Counted from the stretch's first letter, positions 47,796 through 58,386 are shown. The stretch: 64,000 nt of DNA from Oryzias latipes (GCF_002234675.1 NC_019881.2:20585494-20649493); one strand, 5' to 3'. Notes: generated by a model from the letters alone, not told the origin. Made by a program: numbers and translations.

Positions 47796-49393
47796 AAGGA
47801 ACTCTGAGCACCGTTTGGGTGTTTTCTCCCAAAGAGGTTTTCCTTTGGCAAAAGGAGGACGAAACACATCAGAATAAACAGTTAAAACTCAAAAGCAGAA
47901 CTGAAGACTTGGACCAGAGTCCTTGTTTTCTTAAAAAACGAAACAAATAGTTCATTTCATAGAAAACCTGAGACTGAACACAAGGCCTTGTGACGGTGGT
48001 AGAAGTATGATGGTTTGTTGTTATATTATAATATTGTTTATTTTTATGTAAAGGACTTCAAGGTTCTTTTTTGCAGGAAAAGGTTTTTATGAATCCATTT
48101 GAATTTAAACTTAAATTTTAAAAATAAAGTAAAAAATAAACTCTGTCAGTTTTACTGTTGATTTCTCATAGTTTTTAAACCTCTTTATGTGAAGATTTGT
48201 ATTAAAATTATCTGATTTATTTGTTCAAAAGTCTCCAAAGTCTGAATTCTTTACAGGCTGATATGTTTACTCCCAACAGACCAGAAATCAGATAAAATAT
48301 ATCACTTTTTTGCTCATCATCAGTAACTTTGACTTTTTTGGTTTGGACCTTAACTGGTGAAACAAATTTCCCGCCTTATAGTCTCAAACGTGTTTTCCCA
48401 GAGTCAGAAGCTGCCCATCTGTCTGCCTACAAACTCAGGGGAGTCATTAAAACGGGGAAACACGGACATGGAGTTGATCTTTACTCATAAAATCCAAATC
48501 AGTTCATCAAATCCCTGAATTGATTTTCCTTGAAAGGAATTCCTGTACTGTTTTCAGACAGAAAACTGCTTTCAGTTTGTTTTTAAAGTGATAAATTTGG
48601 ATTTTTAATGAGGAAAGTTTAGTCTTTTTTTCAGTTTCCATCACTAGTTATGTTGAAACAGTTTGTCCCTTCAAAATAAAGTTGGTTCTGACTGGACATG
48701 GGGAAATAAATCTTTACAGAATGGAGTTGAAATATGACTGTGTAAATGTAATAGGTTCAGTGTTTTAGCAATTATTGGGAACCCTAATTATTGATTTACT
48801 TTATTAGATGAAATGTTTTTATTTTTTTAGGCTACATCAGCTCCAGGTTCTCTCTTTTATCTTTTTCCATTTCACGTGTTTGTTTACTTTGACCGTTCTT
48901 CCTGTGGAAGCACTTATCATTCACAAATCTCCCTTTGAGCACCACGATTTTTCAGTTTCATCTTCTTCAAATCTAAGAAAATCAAGTGAAGCCATGTAGA
49001 ACGAGTGACGGTCAAAGATCGGACGTTAGGGAGAAGATGCTGCTGCTAGAACAGCTGACATGTGAACCAGAAAGGATGAAGAAGGTCCACCGATGCTGCA
49101 TCATGTGAGCACCTGAAGCTCCGCCTTCATTTTATAATACAAACAAATAAAAAAATGGAAACAGATATTCTAATTCAAAAGCTGAGAGAGAAGAGAACAA
49201 TCCTGACAAGTGTGACGTTTGACATACAAACGCTGGTGACAGCGTGTGTGTTGGTGTGCACATGTGCACGTGCACGTGCAGTAGTGTGTGCTCACCCTCT
49301 GCCCTACTTTCTCACTGATGATAGTGCACAAAAAGATGAGAGGGAATATCCCACAATGCCACGCTGTTTGTCCCCTGAGACAGACAGTCTGAC

Positions 49394-49452
49394 GGATGTA
49401 TGGATGGATGGATGGATGGATGGATGAATGGATGGATGGATGGATGAATGGA
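49394..49452. repeat. Short GGAT/GAAT tetranucleotide array
   Basis: About 59 bp of ATGG units with occasional GAATGG variants. It has the same core unit as the large array in creb3l2 intron 10 but different variant units. Confidence 0.9.
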
Positions 49453-49995
49453 CACAGGTATAATTGACTTTTAAGATTGGATGCAATAATAAATAAAACT
49501 GGATTTGTTGTATCTGCATTTCACGTTGTGGCAGCTTTTAAACAAGTGTCATGTCACGCAAAAAAAGAACAAAAACTCAACTTCCGGACCAGATTTCAAA
49601 ATAAAGGTTTTCAGATTTTCAAACAAAACAAGTGGGTAATTTTTTTTGTTGATTATTAACAACCTATTCGAAATAAGGTAACCAGATTGCTGTACTACGC
49701 CTGTGAGAATGTGTTAAATTGTTCAGCAGTTTTTTTCATAAATAAGGCATTTTAAAAAGTGCATTGCATGTATAAAACACAACATTTTTTTAAATTTTAT
49801 TTGTTTTTGTTATATCAAACAATATTTACTTTTTTCAGCTGCTGACACTTAGTGCTGTAGTTATGATTGATATTTAATTAAATTATGTATTTATTTTTTA
49901 TTTCTCCCATTTTCAATTTTTTAGTCGCGTTCTGTTACTCAGTTTTTAATGTCTTTGTCAATATTGTTTCCCGTACACATCAGAATGATGGTTCT

Positions 49996-50129
49996 ATATA
50001 ATATAATATAATATAATGTAATGTAATGTAATGTAATGTAATATAATATAATATAATATAATATAATATAATATAATATAATATAATATAATATAATATA
50101 ATATAATATAATATAATATAATATAATAT
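49996..50129. repeat. (ATAAT)n pentanucleotide array with an internal GTAAT block
   Basis: About 134 bp of ATAAT units. Near 50016-50042 a run of units changes to GTAAT and then reverts. The array ends about 420 bp upstream of the dgki start codon. Confidence 0.93.
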
Positions 50130-50280
50130 GTGTGCTTTCTTTTGTACTTTATGTTATTTATTTTTACTTTGAAAATATTAAAGTATAAATAAGAGAAAAA
50201 ATATTCTGGACTGAAATATGTTTACTTACATTTTAATTTTATTTTTTGCGTCATCAGAGTTTTGTGATTTGCCAAGCTTG

Positions 50281-50551
50281 ACTTTTGTTTTGAAAGGGGG
50301 AGCTTCCACTTCCTGCGTGACGTCGGTGGCTTGACGTCGCGCGCTGTCACTGGTCCACAGCTCGTGAGTGCGGTTGTGATGCGGCACGGAGAGACGCTCG
50401 GCGGTCAGAGTCCATCCAGGTCCCGCAGCCTTCAGCGTCGTGTCCTTCCCGCATCTGTCCTCGCCTCATTCACCCCCCCGCTGCGTCCCGCCACGAGCCG
50501 CAGGGGTACCTGGGGGTCCGGTGGGGGGCGTTTAAGCTAGCAGCGACCAAT
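50281..50551 (+). promoter_or_regulatory. dgki promoter and 5' untranslated region with two CRE-like sites
   Basis: Base composition switches abruptly from AT-rich to CpG-rich at about 50300, as at a vertebrate CpG-island promoter. Two TGACGTCG words, one base from the palindromic cAMP-response element TGACGTCA, lie 14 bp apart at 50318-50325 and 50332-50339. The transcription start is not defined. Confidence 0.55.
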
Positions 50552-50769
50552 ATGGACCCCCAAGCGGCGACGAGCCCGGCGGCGGGGGGTTTGAACGGCC
50601 GCTTGGCCTCTCTGGGAGCCGACGGGGGTGACTCGGAGTCCGGCGCCGGCTCGGACGACGCCGCCGTGGGCTGCTGCAGCGACACGTTCAGCAGCCTTCC
50701 CGACATGGAGCAGGAGAGCCTGGAGGAGAAGCTGCGGGGACTGGCGTTCAGAAAACAGACGTCGTATCG
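50552..50769 (+). CDS. dgki: Diacylglycerol kinase (iota-type), first coding exon
   Basis: Type IV diacylglycerol kinases phosphorylate diacylglycerol to phosphatidic acid and so end DAG signalling. This exon has the ATG at 50552 and ends at 50769 with a GTGAGT donor, giving 72 codons plus two bases. The N-terminus is Ala/Gly/Ser- and Asp-rich and low in complexity, as in DGK iota. It ends SLEEKLRGLAFRKQTSYR, closely resembling the DGKI LEEKLRNLTFRKQ-SYR segment that precedes the C1 domains. Location just downstream of creb3l2 on the same strand matches the human neighbourhood. The C1, kinase and ankyrin exons lie beyond the window. The paralogue dgkz is the main alternative. Confidence 0.75.
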
Positions 50770-51234
50770 GTGAGTCGCTGCGGAGCCGGGTGGGAGTCGG
50801 GACAGGATGTCGCTGCCAGCAGGATGTGCTGTTTTTGTGCGTTTGTGACAGGAAAATGCTCGGGAAAACGTCTCCATCATCCTGGGGTTTGAAAGTTGAA
50901 AGCTGCTGGGAGAAGGACAAGAACCCCAGAGGATGTTTCTGAGCAGAAAACACTCAGAAATGCCCTCAAACAACAGACTCTTTCTCAGATTCTGGATCAT
51001 ATTTTTTAGGATAATTAAAATAAATCAGTGAGATGCATCCATGAGGCTACAGGGCTGGGATCAGGCTGGAGCTCATGGTTCGACCTTTACCTCTTTACTG
51101 TCCTTTCAAGGAGTACAAGGAAGGCAAAGAAATGCAGGGGTCAACTCTCACTTCAAGACCCAATCCTAATATTGGGGGGTCTATCCATAGAAAAAAAAAA
51201 AAAAAGTGGTATAAAATCTGATCCATAAGGTTAG

Positions 51235-51255
51235 GATTGGGTTTGCATTTCAAAT
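51235..51255. repeat. Target-site duplication, left copy, of the RTE LINE
   Basis: The 21 bases here (GATTGGGTTTGC then ATTTCAAAT) are identical to 54385-54405 on the other side of the element. Confidence 0.92.
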
Positions 51256-54200
51256 TCTTCTTTCTCTTTCGGCTTTTCCCATCAGGGGTCGCCACAGCGA
51301 ATCATCCTTTTCCACCTCACTCTATCATGGACATCTTCTACCCTAACATTAGCCAACTTCATGTCCTCTGTTAAGACATCCATGTATCTCCTCTTTGGCC
51401 GTCCTCTTGCCCTCCTGCCAGGCAGCTCCATCTCCAACATCCTTCTACCAATATATCCACTATCCCTCCTCTGAACATGTCCAAACCATCTCAGTCTGGC
51501 TTCTCTGACTTTGTCGCTGACACAGGCAACATGAGCCGTCCCTCTGATGTACTCGTTCCTTATCCTGTCTAACCTGGTCACTCCTAAGGAGAACCTCAAC
51601 ATCTTCATCTCCGCTACCTCCATCTCAGCCTCTTGTCTCTGTCTCACTGCTACCGTCTCTAACCCATAGAGCAGAGCTGGTCTCACCACTGTCTTGTACA
51701 CCTTTCCTTTGAGTCTTGCTGGCACTCTTCTGTCACACAACACTCCTGACACTTTCCTCCAACCGCTCCAACCTGCCTGCACTCGCCTCTTCACCTCTTT
51801 TCCACAATCCCCATCACACTGAACTGTTGACCCCAAGTACTTAAACTCCTGCACCTTCTTCACCTCAGTCCCCTGTAACCTAACGCTTCTACCTTGATCC
51901 CTCTCGTTCAGACACATGTATTCTGTCTTACTACGACTGACCTTCATACCTCTTCTTTCCAGAGCAAACCTCCACCTCTCTAGCTGTTCCTCCACCTGCT
52001 CTCTACTCTCACTGCAAATTATAATGTCACCCGCAAACATCATTGTCCAGGGAGATTCCTGTCTTACCTCGTCTGTCAGCCTGTCCATCAGCATAGCAAA
52101 CAAAAAAGGACTCAAAGCTGATCCTTGGTGTAGTCCCACCTCCACCTTGAACTCCTCTGTCTGACCTACAGCACATCTCACCACCGTCATACTTCTCTCA
52201 TACATGTCCTGAACTACTCTGACATACTTTTCTGCCACTCCAGACGACCTCATACAGTACCACAGCTCCTCCCTCGGCACCCTGTCATACGCCTTCTCTA
52301 AATCTACGAACACACAATGCAGCTCCTTCTGACCTTCTCTGTACTTTTCCATCAACATTCTCAAAGCAAAAATGGCATCAGTGGTGCTCTTACGGGGCAT
52401 GAAACCATACTGCTGCTCACAAATCTCCACCTTCTTCCTAAGCCTGGCTTCCACTACTCTTTCCCACAGCTTCATTGTGTGGCTCATCAACTTTATTCCT
52501 CTATAGTTGCTGCAGTTCTGCGTGTCACCCTTGTTCTTAAAGATTGGGACCAGAACGCTTCTCCTCCATTCCTCAGGCATCTTCTCACTCTCTAAAATCC
52601 TATTGAACAACCTTGTTAGAAATTCCACTGCTGTCTCTCCTAGGCACTTCCATACCTCCACAGGTACGTCATCAGGACCAACGGCCTTTCCGCTCTTCAT
52701 CCTTTTCAGAGCCTTCCTAACCTCATCCTTTCCAATCTCTGCTACTTCCTGCTCCACAACAACCACATCTTCCTCCCTTCTTTCCCTGTCATTTTCCTCG
52801 TTCATCAGCTCCTCAAAATACTCCTTCCATCTTTTCTGTACACTCTCTTGGGTTGTTAGCACCTTTCCATCTCTGTCCTTAATCACCCTTATCTGTTGCA
52901 CGTCCTTCCCATCTCTGTCTCTCTGTCTGGCTAGCCTGTACAAGTCCTTTTCTCCTTCCTTTGTGTCTAACCTGTCATATAGCTCATCGTAAGCTTTCTG
53001 TTTGGCCTTTGCCACCTCTCTCTTCACTTTACGCTGCGCTTCCTTGTACTCCTGTCTACCTTCCTCAGTCCTTTCTACATCCCACTTCCTTTTAGCCAAC
53101 CTCTTCCTCTGGACGCATTCCTGTACTTCCTCATTCCACCACCAAGTCTCTTTACCGTCTTTCCTCTTTCCAGATGACACACCTAGCACCTTCCTACCTG
53201 TTTCCCTGATAATCTCTGCTGTAGTTTCCCAGTCCTCTGGAAGCTCATCCTGACCACCCAGGACCTGCCTCAACTTCTGCCTAAATTCCTCACAAGTTTC
53301 TTCATTCTGTAGCTTCCACCACTTGGTCTTCTTTTCTGTTTTCCCTATCTTCTTCTTCCTGACCTCCAGAGTCATCTTACACACCACCATGCGGTGCTGT
53401 CTGGCTACACTCTCTCCTACCACCACTTTGCAGTCATTAACCTCTCTCAAATGACCTCGTCTACATAGGATGTAGTCCACCTGAGTACTCCTACCTCCAC
53501 TTCTGTATGTCACTCTATGTTCCTCTCTCTTCTGGAAGTAAGTGTTGACTACAGCCATTTCCATCCTCTTCGCAAAGTCCACCACCATCTGTCCCTCCAG
53601 ATTCCTTTCCTTCACACCAAACCTGCCCATCACCTCCTCATCACCTCTGTTGCCCTCACCAACATGGCCATTAAAGTCTGCTCCAATAACAACTCTCTCT
53701 CCTCTGGGAAAACTCTCTATGACATCATCCAACTCACTCCAGAATCTCTCCTTCACTTCTAACTCACAGCCAACCTGTGGCGCATACCCACTGACTACAT
53801 TCACCATCACCCCTTCAATTTCTAACTTTAGGCTCATCATCCTGTCTGAGACTCTTTTCACCTCTAGAACACTGTTTACCAACTCCCCCTTCAGAATCAC
53901 TCCTACCCCGTTTCTCTTCCTATCAACACCATGATAGAACAGTTTGTATCCTCCTCCAATACTACGTGCCTTGCTGCCCTTCCACCTTGTCTCCTGCACA
54001 CACAGTACATCTACCTTCCTTCTCTCCATCATGTCTGCCAGCTCTCTGCCTTTCCCTGTCATTGTACCAACGTTAAGAGTCCCTATTCTCAAACCTATGT
54101 TCCTGCCTTTTCCCTTCTCTCTCTGGCCACGGACCCTTCTGCCTCCCCTCTTTCTTCGACCAACAGTAGTCAAATTTCCACCGACACCCTGTAGGTTAAC

Positions 54201-54384
54201 AGCATCGGTGGCGGTCGTTGTTAACCCGGGCCTCGACCGATCCGGTATGTCTAAAGTGTTGTGGATGATTCGCATGGTTATTTTGGCAATTTTTTACGCC
54301 GGATGCCCTTCCTGACGCAACCCTCTCTATTTATCCGGGCTTGGGACCGGCACAGAAGTTACTGGCTTGCAACCCCTGTGGCTA
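51256..54384 (-). mobile_element. Full-length RTE-clade LINE retrotransposon
   Basis: The 3129-bp element lies antisense to dgki in its first intron. It is bounded by perfect 21-bp target duplications. On the minus strand it starts CCACAGGGGTTGCAAGCCAG, with a short 5' leader containing GGGCATCCGGCGTAAAA, and then a single ORF. It ends AAAAGCCGAAAGAGAAAGAA, the GAA-rich tail of fish RTE elements. Preserved duplications and an uninterrupted ORF suggest a fairly young insertion. Confidence 0.93.
51282..54275 (-). CDS. RTE LINE endonuclease/reverse transcriptase, active-site substitution
   Basis: This is a 997-codon frame with ATG at 54273-54275 and TGA at 51282-51284. It encodes the protein that nicks target DNA and reverse-transcribes the LINE RNA. 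The basic N-terminus (RRKRGGRRVRG) leads into an APE-type endonuclease: TLNVGT (66-71), QETRW (94-98), GADFNGH (198-204), VDYIL (266-270) and RQHRMVV (292-298). The reverse transcriptase follows with GPDDVPVEVW, NYRGIKLMSHTMKLWERV, QYGFMPRKSTTDA, VFVDLEKAYDRVP, GLHQGSALSPFLFAMLMD and the active-site box at 747-750. That box reads FAGD instead of the usual FADD; the codon for residue 749 is GGT at 52029-52031. Loss of this metal-binding Asp should abolish polymerase activity although no stop or frameshift is present. A C-terminal WFGHVQRRD motif is typical of the clade. Confidence 0.93.
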   Translation of the reverse strand: MRIIHNTLDIPDRSRPGLTTTATDAVNLQGVGGNLTTVGRRKRGGRRVRGQREKGKGRNIGLRIGTLNVGTMTGKGRELADMMERRKVDVLCVQETRWKGSKARSIGGGYKLFYHGVDRKRNGVGVILKGELVNSVLEVKRVSDRMMSLKLEIEGVMVNVVSGYAPQVGCELEVKERFWSELDDVIESFPRGERVVIGADFNGHVGEGNRGDEEVMGRFGVKERNLEGQMVVDFAKRMEMAVVNTYFQKREEHRVTYRSGGRSTQVDYILCRRGHLREVNDCKVVVGESVARQHRMVVCKMTLEVRKKKIGKTEKKTKWWKLQNEETCEEFRQKLRQVLGGQDELPEDWETTAEIIRETGRKVLGVSSGKRKDGKETWWWNEEVQECVQRKRLAKRKWDVERTEEGRQEYKEAQRKVKREVAKAKQKAYDELYDRLDTKEGEKDLYRLARQRDRDGKDVQQIRVIKDRDGKVLTTQESVQKRWKEYFEELMNEENDRERREEDVVVVEQEVAEIGKDEVRKALKRMKSGKAVGPDDVPVEVWKCLGETAVEFLTRLFNRILESEKMPEEWRRSVLVPIFKNKGDTQNCSNYRGIKLMSHTMKLWERVVEARLRKKVEICEQQYGFMPRKSTTDAIFALRMLMEKYREGQKELHCVFVDLEKAYDRVPREELWYCMRSSGVAEKYVRVVQDMYERSMTVVRCAVGQTEEFKVEVGLHQGSALSPFLFAMLMDRLTDEVRQESPWTMMFAGDIIICSESREQVEEQLERWRFALERRGMKVSRSKTEYMCLNERDQGRSVRLQGTEVKKVQEFKYLGSTVQCDGDCGKEVKRRVQAGWSGWRKVSGVLCDRRVPARLKGKVYKTVVRPALLYGLETVAVRQRQEAEMEVAEMKMLRFSLGVTRLDRIRNEYIRGTAHVACVSDKVREARLRWFGHVQRRDSGYIGRRMLEMELPGRRARGRPKRRYMDVLTEDMKLANVRVEDVHDRVRWKRMIRCGDP

Positions 54385-54405
54385 GATTGGGTTTGCATTT
54401 CAAAT
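54385..54405. repeat. Target-site duplication, right copy, of the RTE LINE
   Basis: Identical over 21 bases to 51235-51255. Confidence 0.92.
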
Positions 54406-54844
54406 AAATATCAAATTTCTTCTTTGGCTTCATTTTCAAGCAGATTTAGTTTTGATGAAGTTTTGATATCAGTGTTTTAAACTAAGAAAAATTGGAACGT
54501 AAATCAATGAAATGATGACAAAAAGCTGTTTTTCACCCCAAAATACACTCACTTCTTTAAAAATAATTACTTGAATCAGTATAGATTTCAATAGAGGTTT
54601 GAATGCCTCGTTTACATCCAGATGGAAGTTCCAAATAAAAGCAAATTTTGATGTAATCCTCAAAAAACATTTTTATTTGGAAGAAAGTACTAAAATCAAC
54701 AAAGGTGGTTGTAATGTCTGGATTTATCGTGTGTAGAAATGGACATTTCTCACTGCGTTGGTTATGTATTCTTTATGACACTTATTTTGAAGGGCAGTGT
54801 GGCTCCTCCCCTTTTGTCTTCACCTGTATTTAAAAACACTCTGA

Positions 54845-55120
54845 TCATCTTTTGATCTGTTTTCAAAGCTTTCCTGGTGGTCTTTTAATTGTGATGATGC
54901 TGTTTTTAGCCAAAATCCAAAAACCGGTGTCGTTTTCTAGGACATAGTTTCTGCAGAGCGGCAGAAGTTCACCTTTTAGTTTTTCTCAGAGCAACCCCGC
55001 CCCCTTCCCTTCCCCATTTTTGAGAGCTCTCAGTTCGCATGCTCTCTCCTGCTAGCTTACAGCCCATAACCCAACATTAGCGGTGGCGACCAGCATTGGA
55101 GCTATCCAGCCGTACAGTTT
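54845..55120 (-). repeat. Interspersed repeat family B, copy 5 (reverse)
   Basis: Reading the minus strand gives GCTGTAAGCTAGCAGGAGAG, GGGGGCGGGGTTGCTC, CTCTGCAGAAACTATGTCC, TAGAAAACGAC and AAAGACCACCAGGAAAGC in family order. Its upstream part probably continues at about 55700-55830 (TATTTGTGACGTGG, GAATCAGGAGCAGATGAAA in reverse), split by a family C copy. Confidence 0.7.
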
Positions 55121-55194
55121 GGAGCCAGACCCCAAGTTGGAAGGGTCATGTGACCCCGGTCCATATAGCCCACGGTTTACACTGGAAGATCTGG

Positions 55195-55700
55195 GAGGAG
55201 CTCCTTTTTCTTCTTCTTCTTCTTATCTTTTTGCTTTTTCTGATGTTTAGTAGCGCACGTACGCCACCTACAGTTGGAAGTGCAAAATGCCAAAGTGGTG
55301 CAGATCTAGAAAATCTAGCTCCAGGCTTTTTCTTCTACAGCTCTATCCCGTTATATAAATATAATTAATATTTCCTCCATGATCAATTTTTAAACGGTTG
55401 ACATTTAAGTGAATTAAAAGGGACGCCGTCCAAACGTCACTACCCAATCAGAGTCTCCGATTGGTCGAAGTTCGAGATGCTTTTTTTTTGTAACGTGTGT
55501 TCAATGGCTGCTTTTTTTATGTGGACCCCAAAAGGGACGTTGAAACTTTTCGTAGTTATCCATGAATAAGAGAGTTTGCACGAGGAATCCCGAATCGCGC
55601 ATTTCTCCGTGTCTGCACAACCTTGTCATTGGAAGGGGGTCACTGGAACGCGCTTTGCCGCGTGTTAAGGTAGCTAAAAAAACAAAGACGTACGTGGATG
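55195..55700 (-). repeat. Interspersed repeat family C, copy 3 (reverse), nested in family B
   Basis: In reverse it carries the CACTTTGGCATTTTGCAC, CTTCCAACTGTAGGTGGCG and AAGAAGAAGAAG blocks of family C (55205-55300). The GATTGG and GACGCCGTCC blocks at 55420-55465 also match the copy near 20660-20710. It separates two halves of a reverse family B copy. Confidence 0.55.
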
Positions 55701-56684
55701 TAGTCGTCTGGCCCGCCCATCATATTTTCCACGTCACAAATACGGTCTGCATTTTTTCATCTGCTCCTGATTCACAGCAATTTGAAAAAAGAAATACTCA
55801 GAAATGCCATTTTAATCTGAATTTTCTTTAAGCACGTCCTCCATCATCAGAAAAAAGCCAGAAAAACATGCTGAAACACAAATTTCATTTCAAATGTAGG
55901 GGAGTGGGCTGAGGGGGGAGGTTGTGTGTTTTTTCTGTGGTGTTGTGACTCTGTTGTGTAGAGGAGGGGAACAAACACTATTGATGTGTGTGTGTGTGTG
56001 CATGCCAGCGGCAGCAGCCTGACACCCCAGCGTGACCCGGCAGCTGTTGTTGATGGTGAAAAGTGGCCAGAGAACACAGTCGCTCAGCAGTTTTTTGGCC
56101 GTCATATCTGAGAACCTATCTACCTATCGATCCGTCTTTCTGACCGCCTGCAGCCGGGGGTCGTGGAGAGAGAGGGGGGGGGGGGTCCTAATCAATCATT
56201 TTAACTTGTTCCTATTTGACTTGTTTATGTGCAATTTGGGACAAAACAAAGCAGTCACAGTTCCGAATCAGGGTCCATTAAAGGAATTAATTGAATGAAA
56301 TATGTCAAACCCAGCAGCGGCTTTCATTCTGCTAATAATGACTCAGCCAGATTGAATAAGCTTCACGGAAACATGTCAAAAAAACCAGCTCGCTGGAGCG
56401 CTGAAATTAGTTTCAAAAATGGATGATACATTATAATCCTATTACAACCCATTCTGCAGTTATTAGTTTGCCCTCTTGAGTGTTTTCCTGCTTTCCTGGG
56501 CGGATCCCTTTTCACCCGCATGTCAGTTTTGGGGCCTTCTCGTCCTTTGGGAGTTATTTTACTCAAGGAATCGTTTGCATGAGGCTTTCTCTCAGGTAAA
56601 CACGATGCGTAACTGCAGAAGCAGAAGATGGAACCGGCCAGGATTTATGCTAATGCACAATTAAAGCCAAATAATTGTACGGTT

Positions 56685-57430
56685 AAAGGAGATGTTGTGG
56701 CACTTTTGTGATGATGGAGAGCATGTATTAAGAAAATTAAACTTTTTTATTTTATTCAAAAAATGCTGTTTCAAAAAAAATTGTATTCGTGACGTAGAAG
56801 ATATACTGTGCGGGTCTCGATCCTCCTGCTCTGCTCTATTCTGATGCATCTACGTGTAGACGACCATGTACGTCCACGTAAACAGAGAGATATATATACG
56901 GTGGGGAAGAGGGGCGGGGTTGTCGACAGTTCTGCCCTAAAATCAGAGCTGAATCTCTAAAGAACTGCTGCTGCTCTGCAGAAACTATGACCTAGAAAAT
57001 GACACAGGTTTTTGGAACTTTGCAAAAAAACAAACAAAAAAAAGGCATTATCCAGGGGCGGAGCTATAGGGGGCAAGAGGGTGTCTCTGCATAAAGCTCT
57101 GCCCCACACTTGCCTCCCAATTTTTCAGTCAATATTAGGATCATTATTGACAAAGACTAGGAAATCATCAATTCAAGCTTTAAGAATTGCAAAAAAAATA
57201 ACAGAAGTAATACTTTTAAATGAATTAAAAACAGTAATTATGATTAAACTGTTAGAAATACGTTTTTTTAAGACTTTCATTTGTGATGACCTTCTATTCT
57301 TGTGTGTTGCCACCTTTCCAAAGCCCCCCCCCCCCCCCCCCATTTATGAAGTTCTTGCTCCGCCCCCTCGATGATAATTAAAAGACCACTGGGATCGCAT
57401 TGAAAATAGATCAAAAGATGATCGGAGTGG
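56685..57430 (+). repeat. Interspersed repeat family B, copy 6, carrying a nested element
   Basis: Family words TATTCGTGACGTAG, TCTATTCTGATGCATC, GGGGCGGGGTTGTC, TCTGCAGAAACTATGACCTA and GAAAATGACACAGGTTTTTG occupy 56770-57020. The family end TTAAAAGACCACTGGGATCG resumes at 57379. Between them is an insertion of about 320 bp described separately. Confidence 0.7.
57053..57370. mobile_element. Small nested DNA element with GGGGCGGAGC ends
   Basis: The left end reads CCAGGGGCGGAGCTATAGG and the right end, reversed, GAGGGGGCGGAGCAAGAAC, so the ends are imperfect inverted repeats. It interrupts a family B copy. It contains an 18-nt C run (57324-57341). No clean target duplication or transposase was found. 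Confidence 0.5.
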
Positions 57431-58386
57431 CTCTTTGAAGAAAAGAACTGCGTTAAGTTCATTTCCATTATGTGCAATCTCATTTTTCTTTTACCTTTTC
57501 GGACATCAAAACCCTCTGAGGGAACGTTACTCCATACCACAGCTCTTGCAACCATTGTTTCCCTCTGAGCAAGAAACAGGAAACCACAGCTACGCATCCC
57601 ACAATGTTGCATTTCCTTAAAGAAGCCGCCGTTCGCCCCGTTTCCTCTTATTGGCCTCTGGCTAAGAAATACAGGAACAGACAAACGCCACTCTCTGGTC
57701 AGGTTGTGTTAAAAATGAAGGCAGGAATGAAAGGTTTTGGACGAATCAGACCGTTTCCTTACGCGTTTGCTCGGTGGTTTCAGTGGAAATCCTGTCGGGA
57801 TTCATTTCATTTGGAAGGAAAACGGTTGGCTCAGGTCACTGCAGAGAGATTCTGTTAGTCGATGGAAACGGGAGACCAGTTTGTATGAAAATAAGCAGCT
57901 TTTTTTGTGTGTTTCGGGCCTCCGTCGTTCCTTGATTGTGTGCTCCATTAATAAATAGAAATAAATCAGTCCGACACTTATCAACTCTGAATAAAACGCA
58001 GACTTAAGGAGCCGTTTCTTGATTTGATTTAGCGTCAGGCTCTGTTATATGTTTCCCTCTTCTGATTCAGCCGAGGAAGGAAATGCTTTGCGTTTATTTG
58101 AAGTGGCCAATGCCAAGAATTAAATTACCATATGTGGCAATATGAAGGAACTCAGGAATGATGCCGCTGGGCATCAAAGGCGAAGTGTGTGTTTTTTGTG
58201 GTACTCTGCGCTTATGGAGCATGTGTAATTTATTTGCCCACAAATTTGTCACACTTTGTCAGTGTGTGTTTCCTTGTGTGGGTCCTTCCTTTTATATGCT
58301 CTTGGTCGTCTCACCCGTCTATGGTTATATTAGTCCTTCCCCTCCCTGGGTTTGGTAGTACGACCGTCAGTTAGCTGGTCAGTTAA

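Larger units (their letters stand above)
46191..50280. other. Intergenic region between creb3l2 and dgki
   Basis: Four kilobases of AT-rich sequence. It holds a doubtful two-frame ORF at 47540-47795, a (CTC)n run at about 47503-47525, and small GGAT and ATAAT arrays. No transposon with defined ends was recognised. Confidence 0.6.

Noticed and set aside
51916..54315. Plus-strand frames of 80-160 codons
   Set aside because: Antisense shadows of the long RTE ORF on the minus strand.
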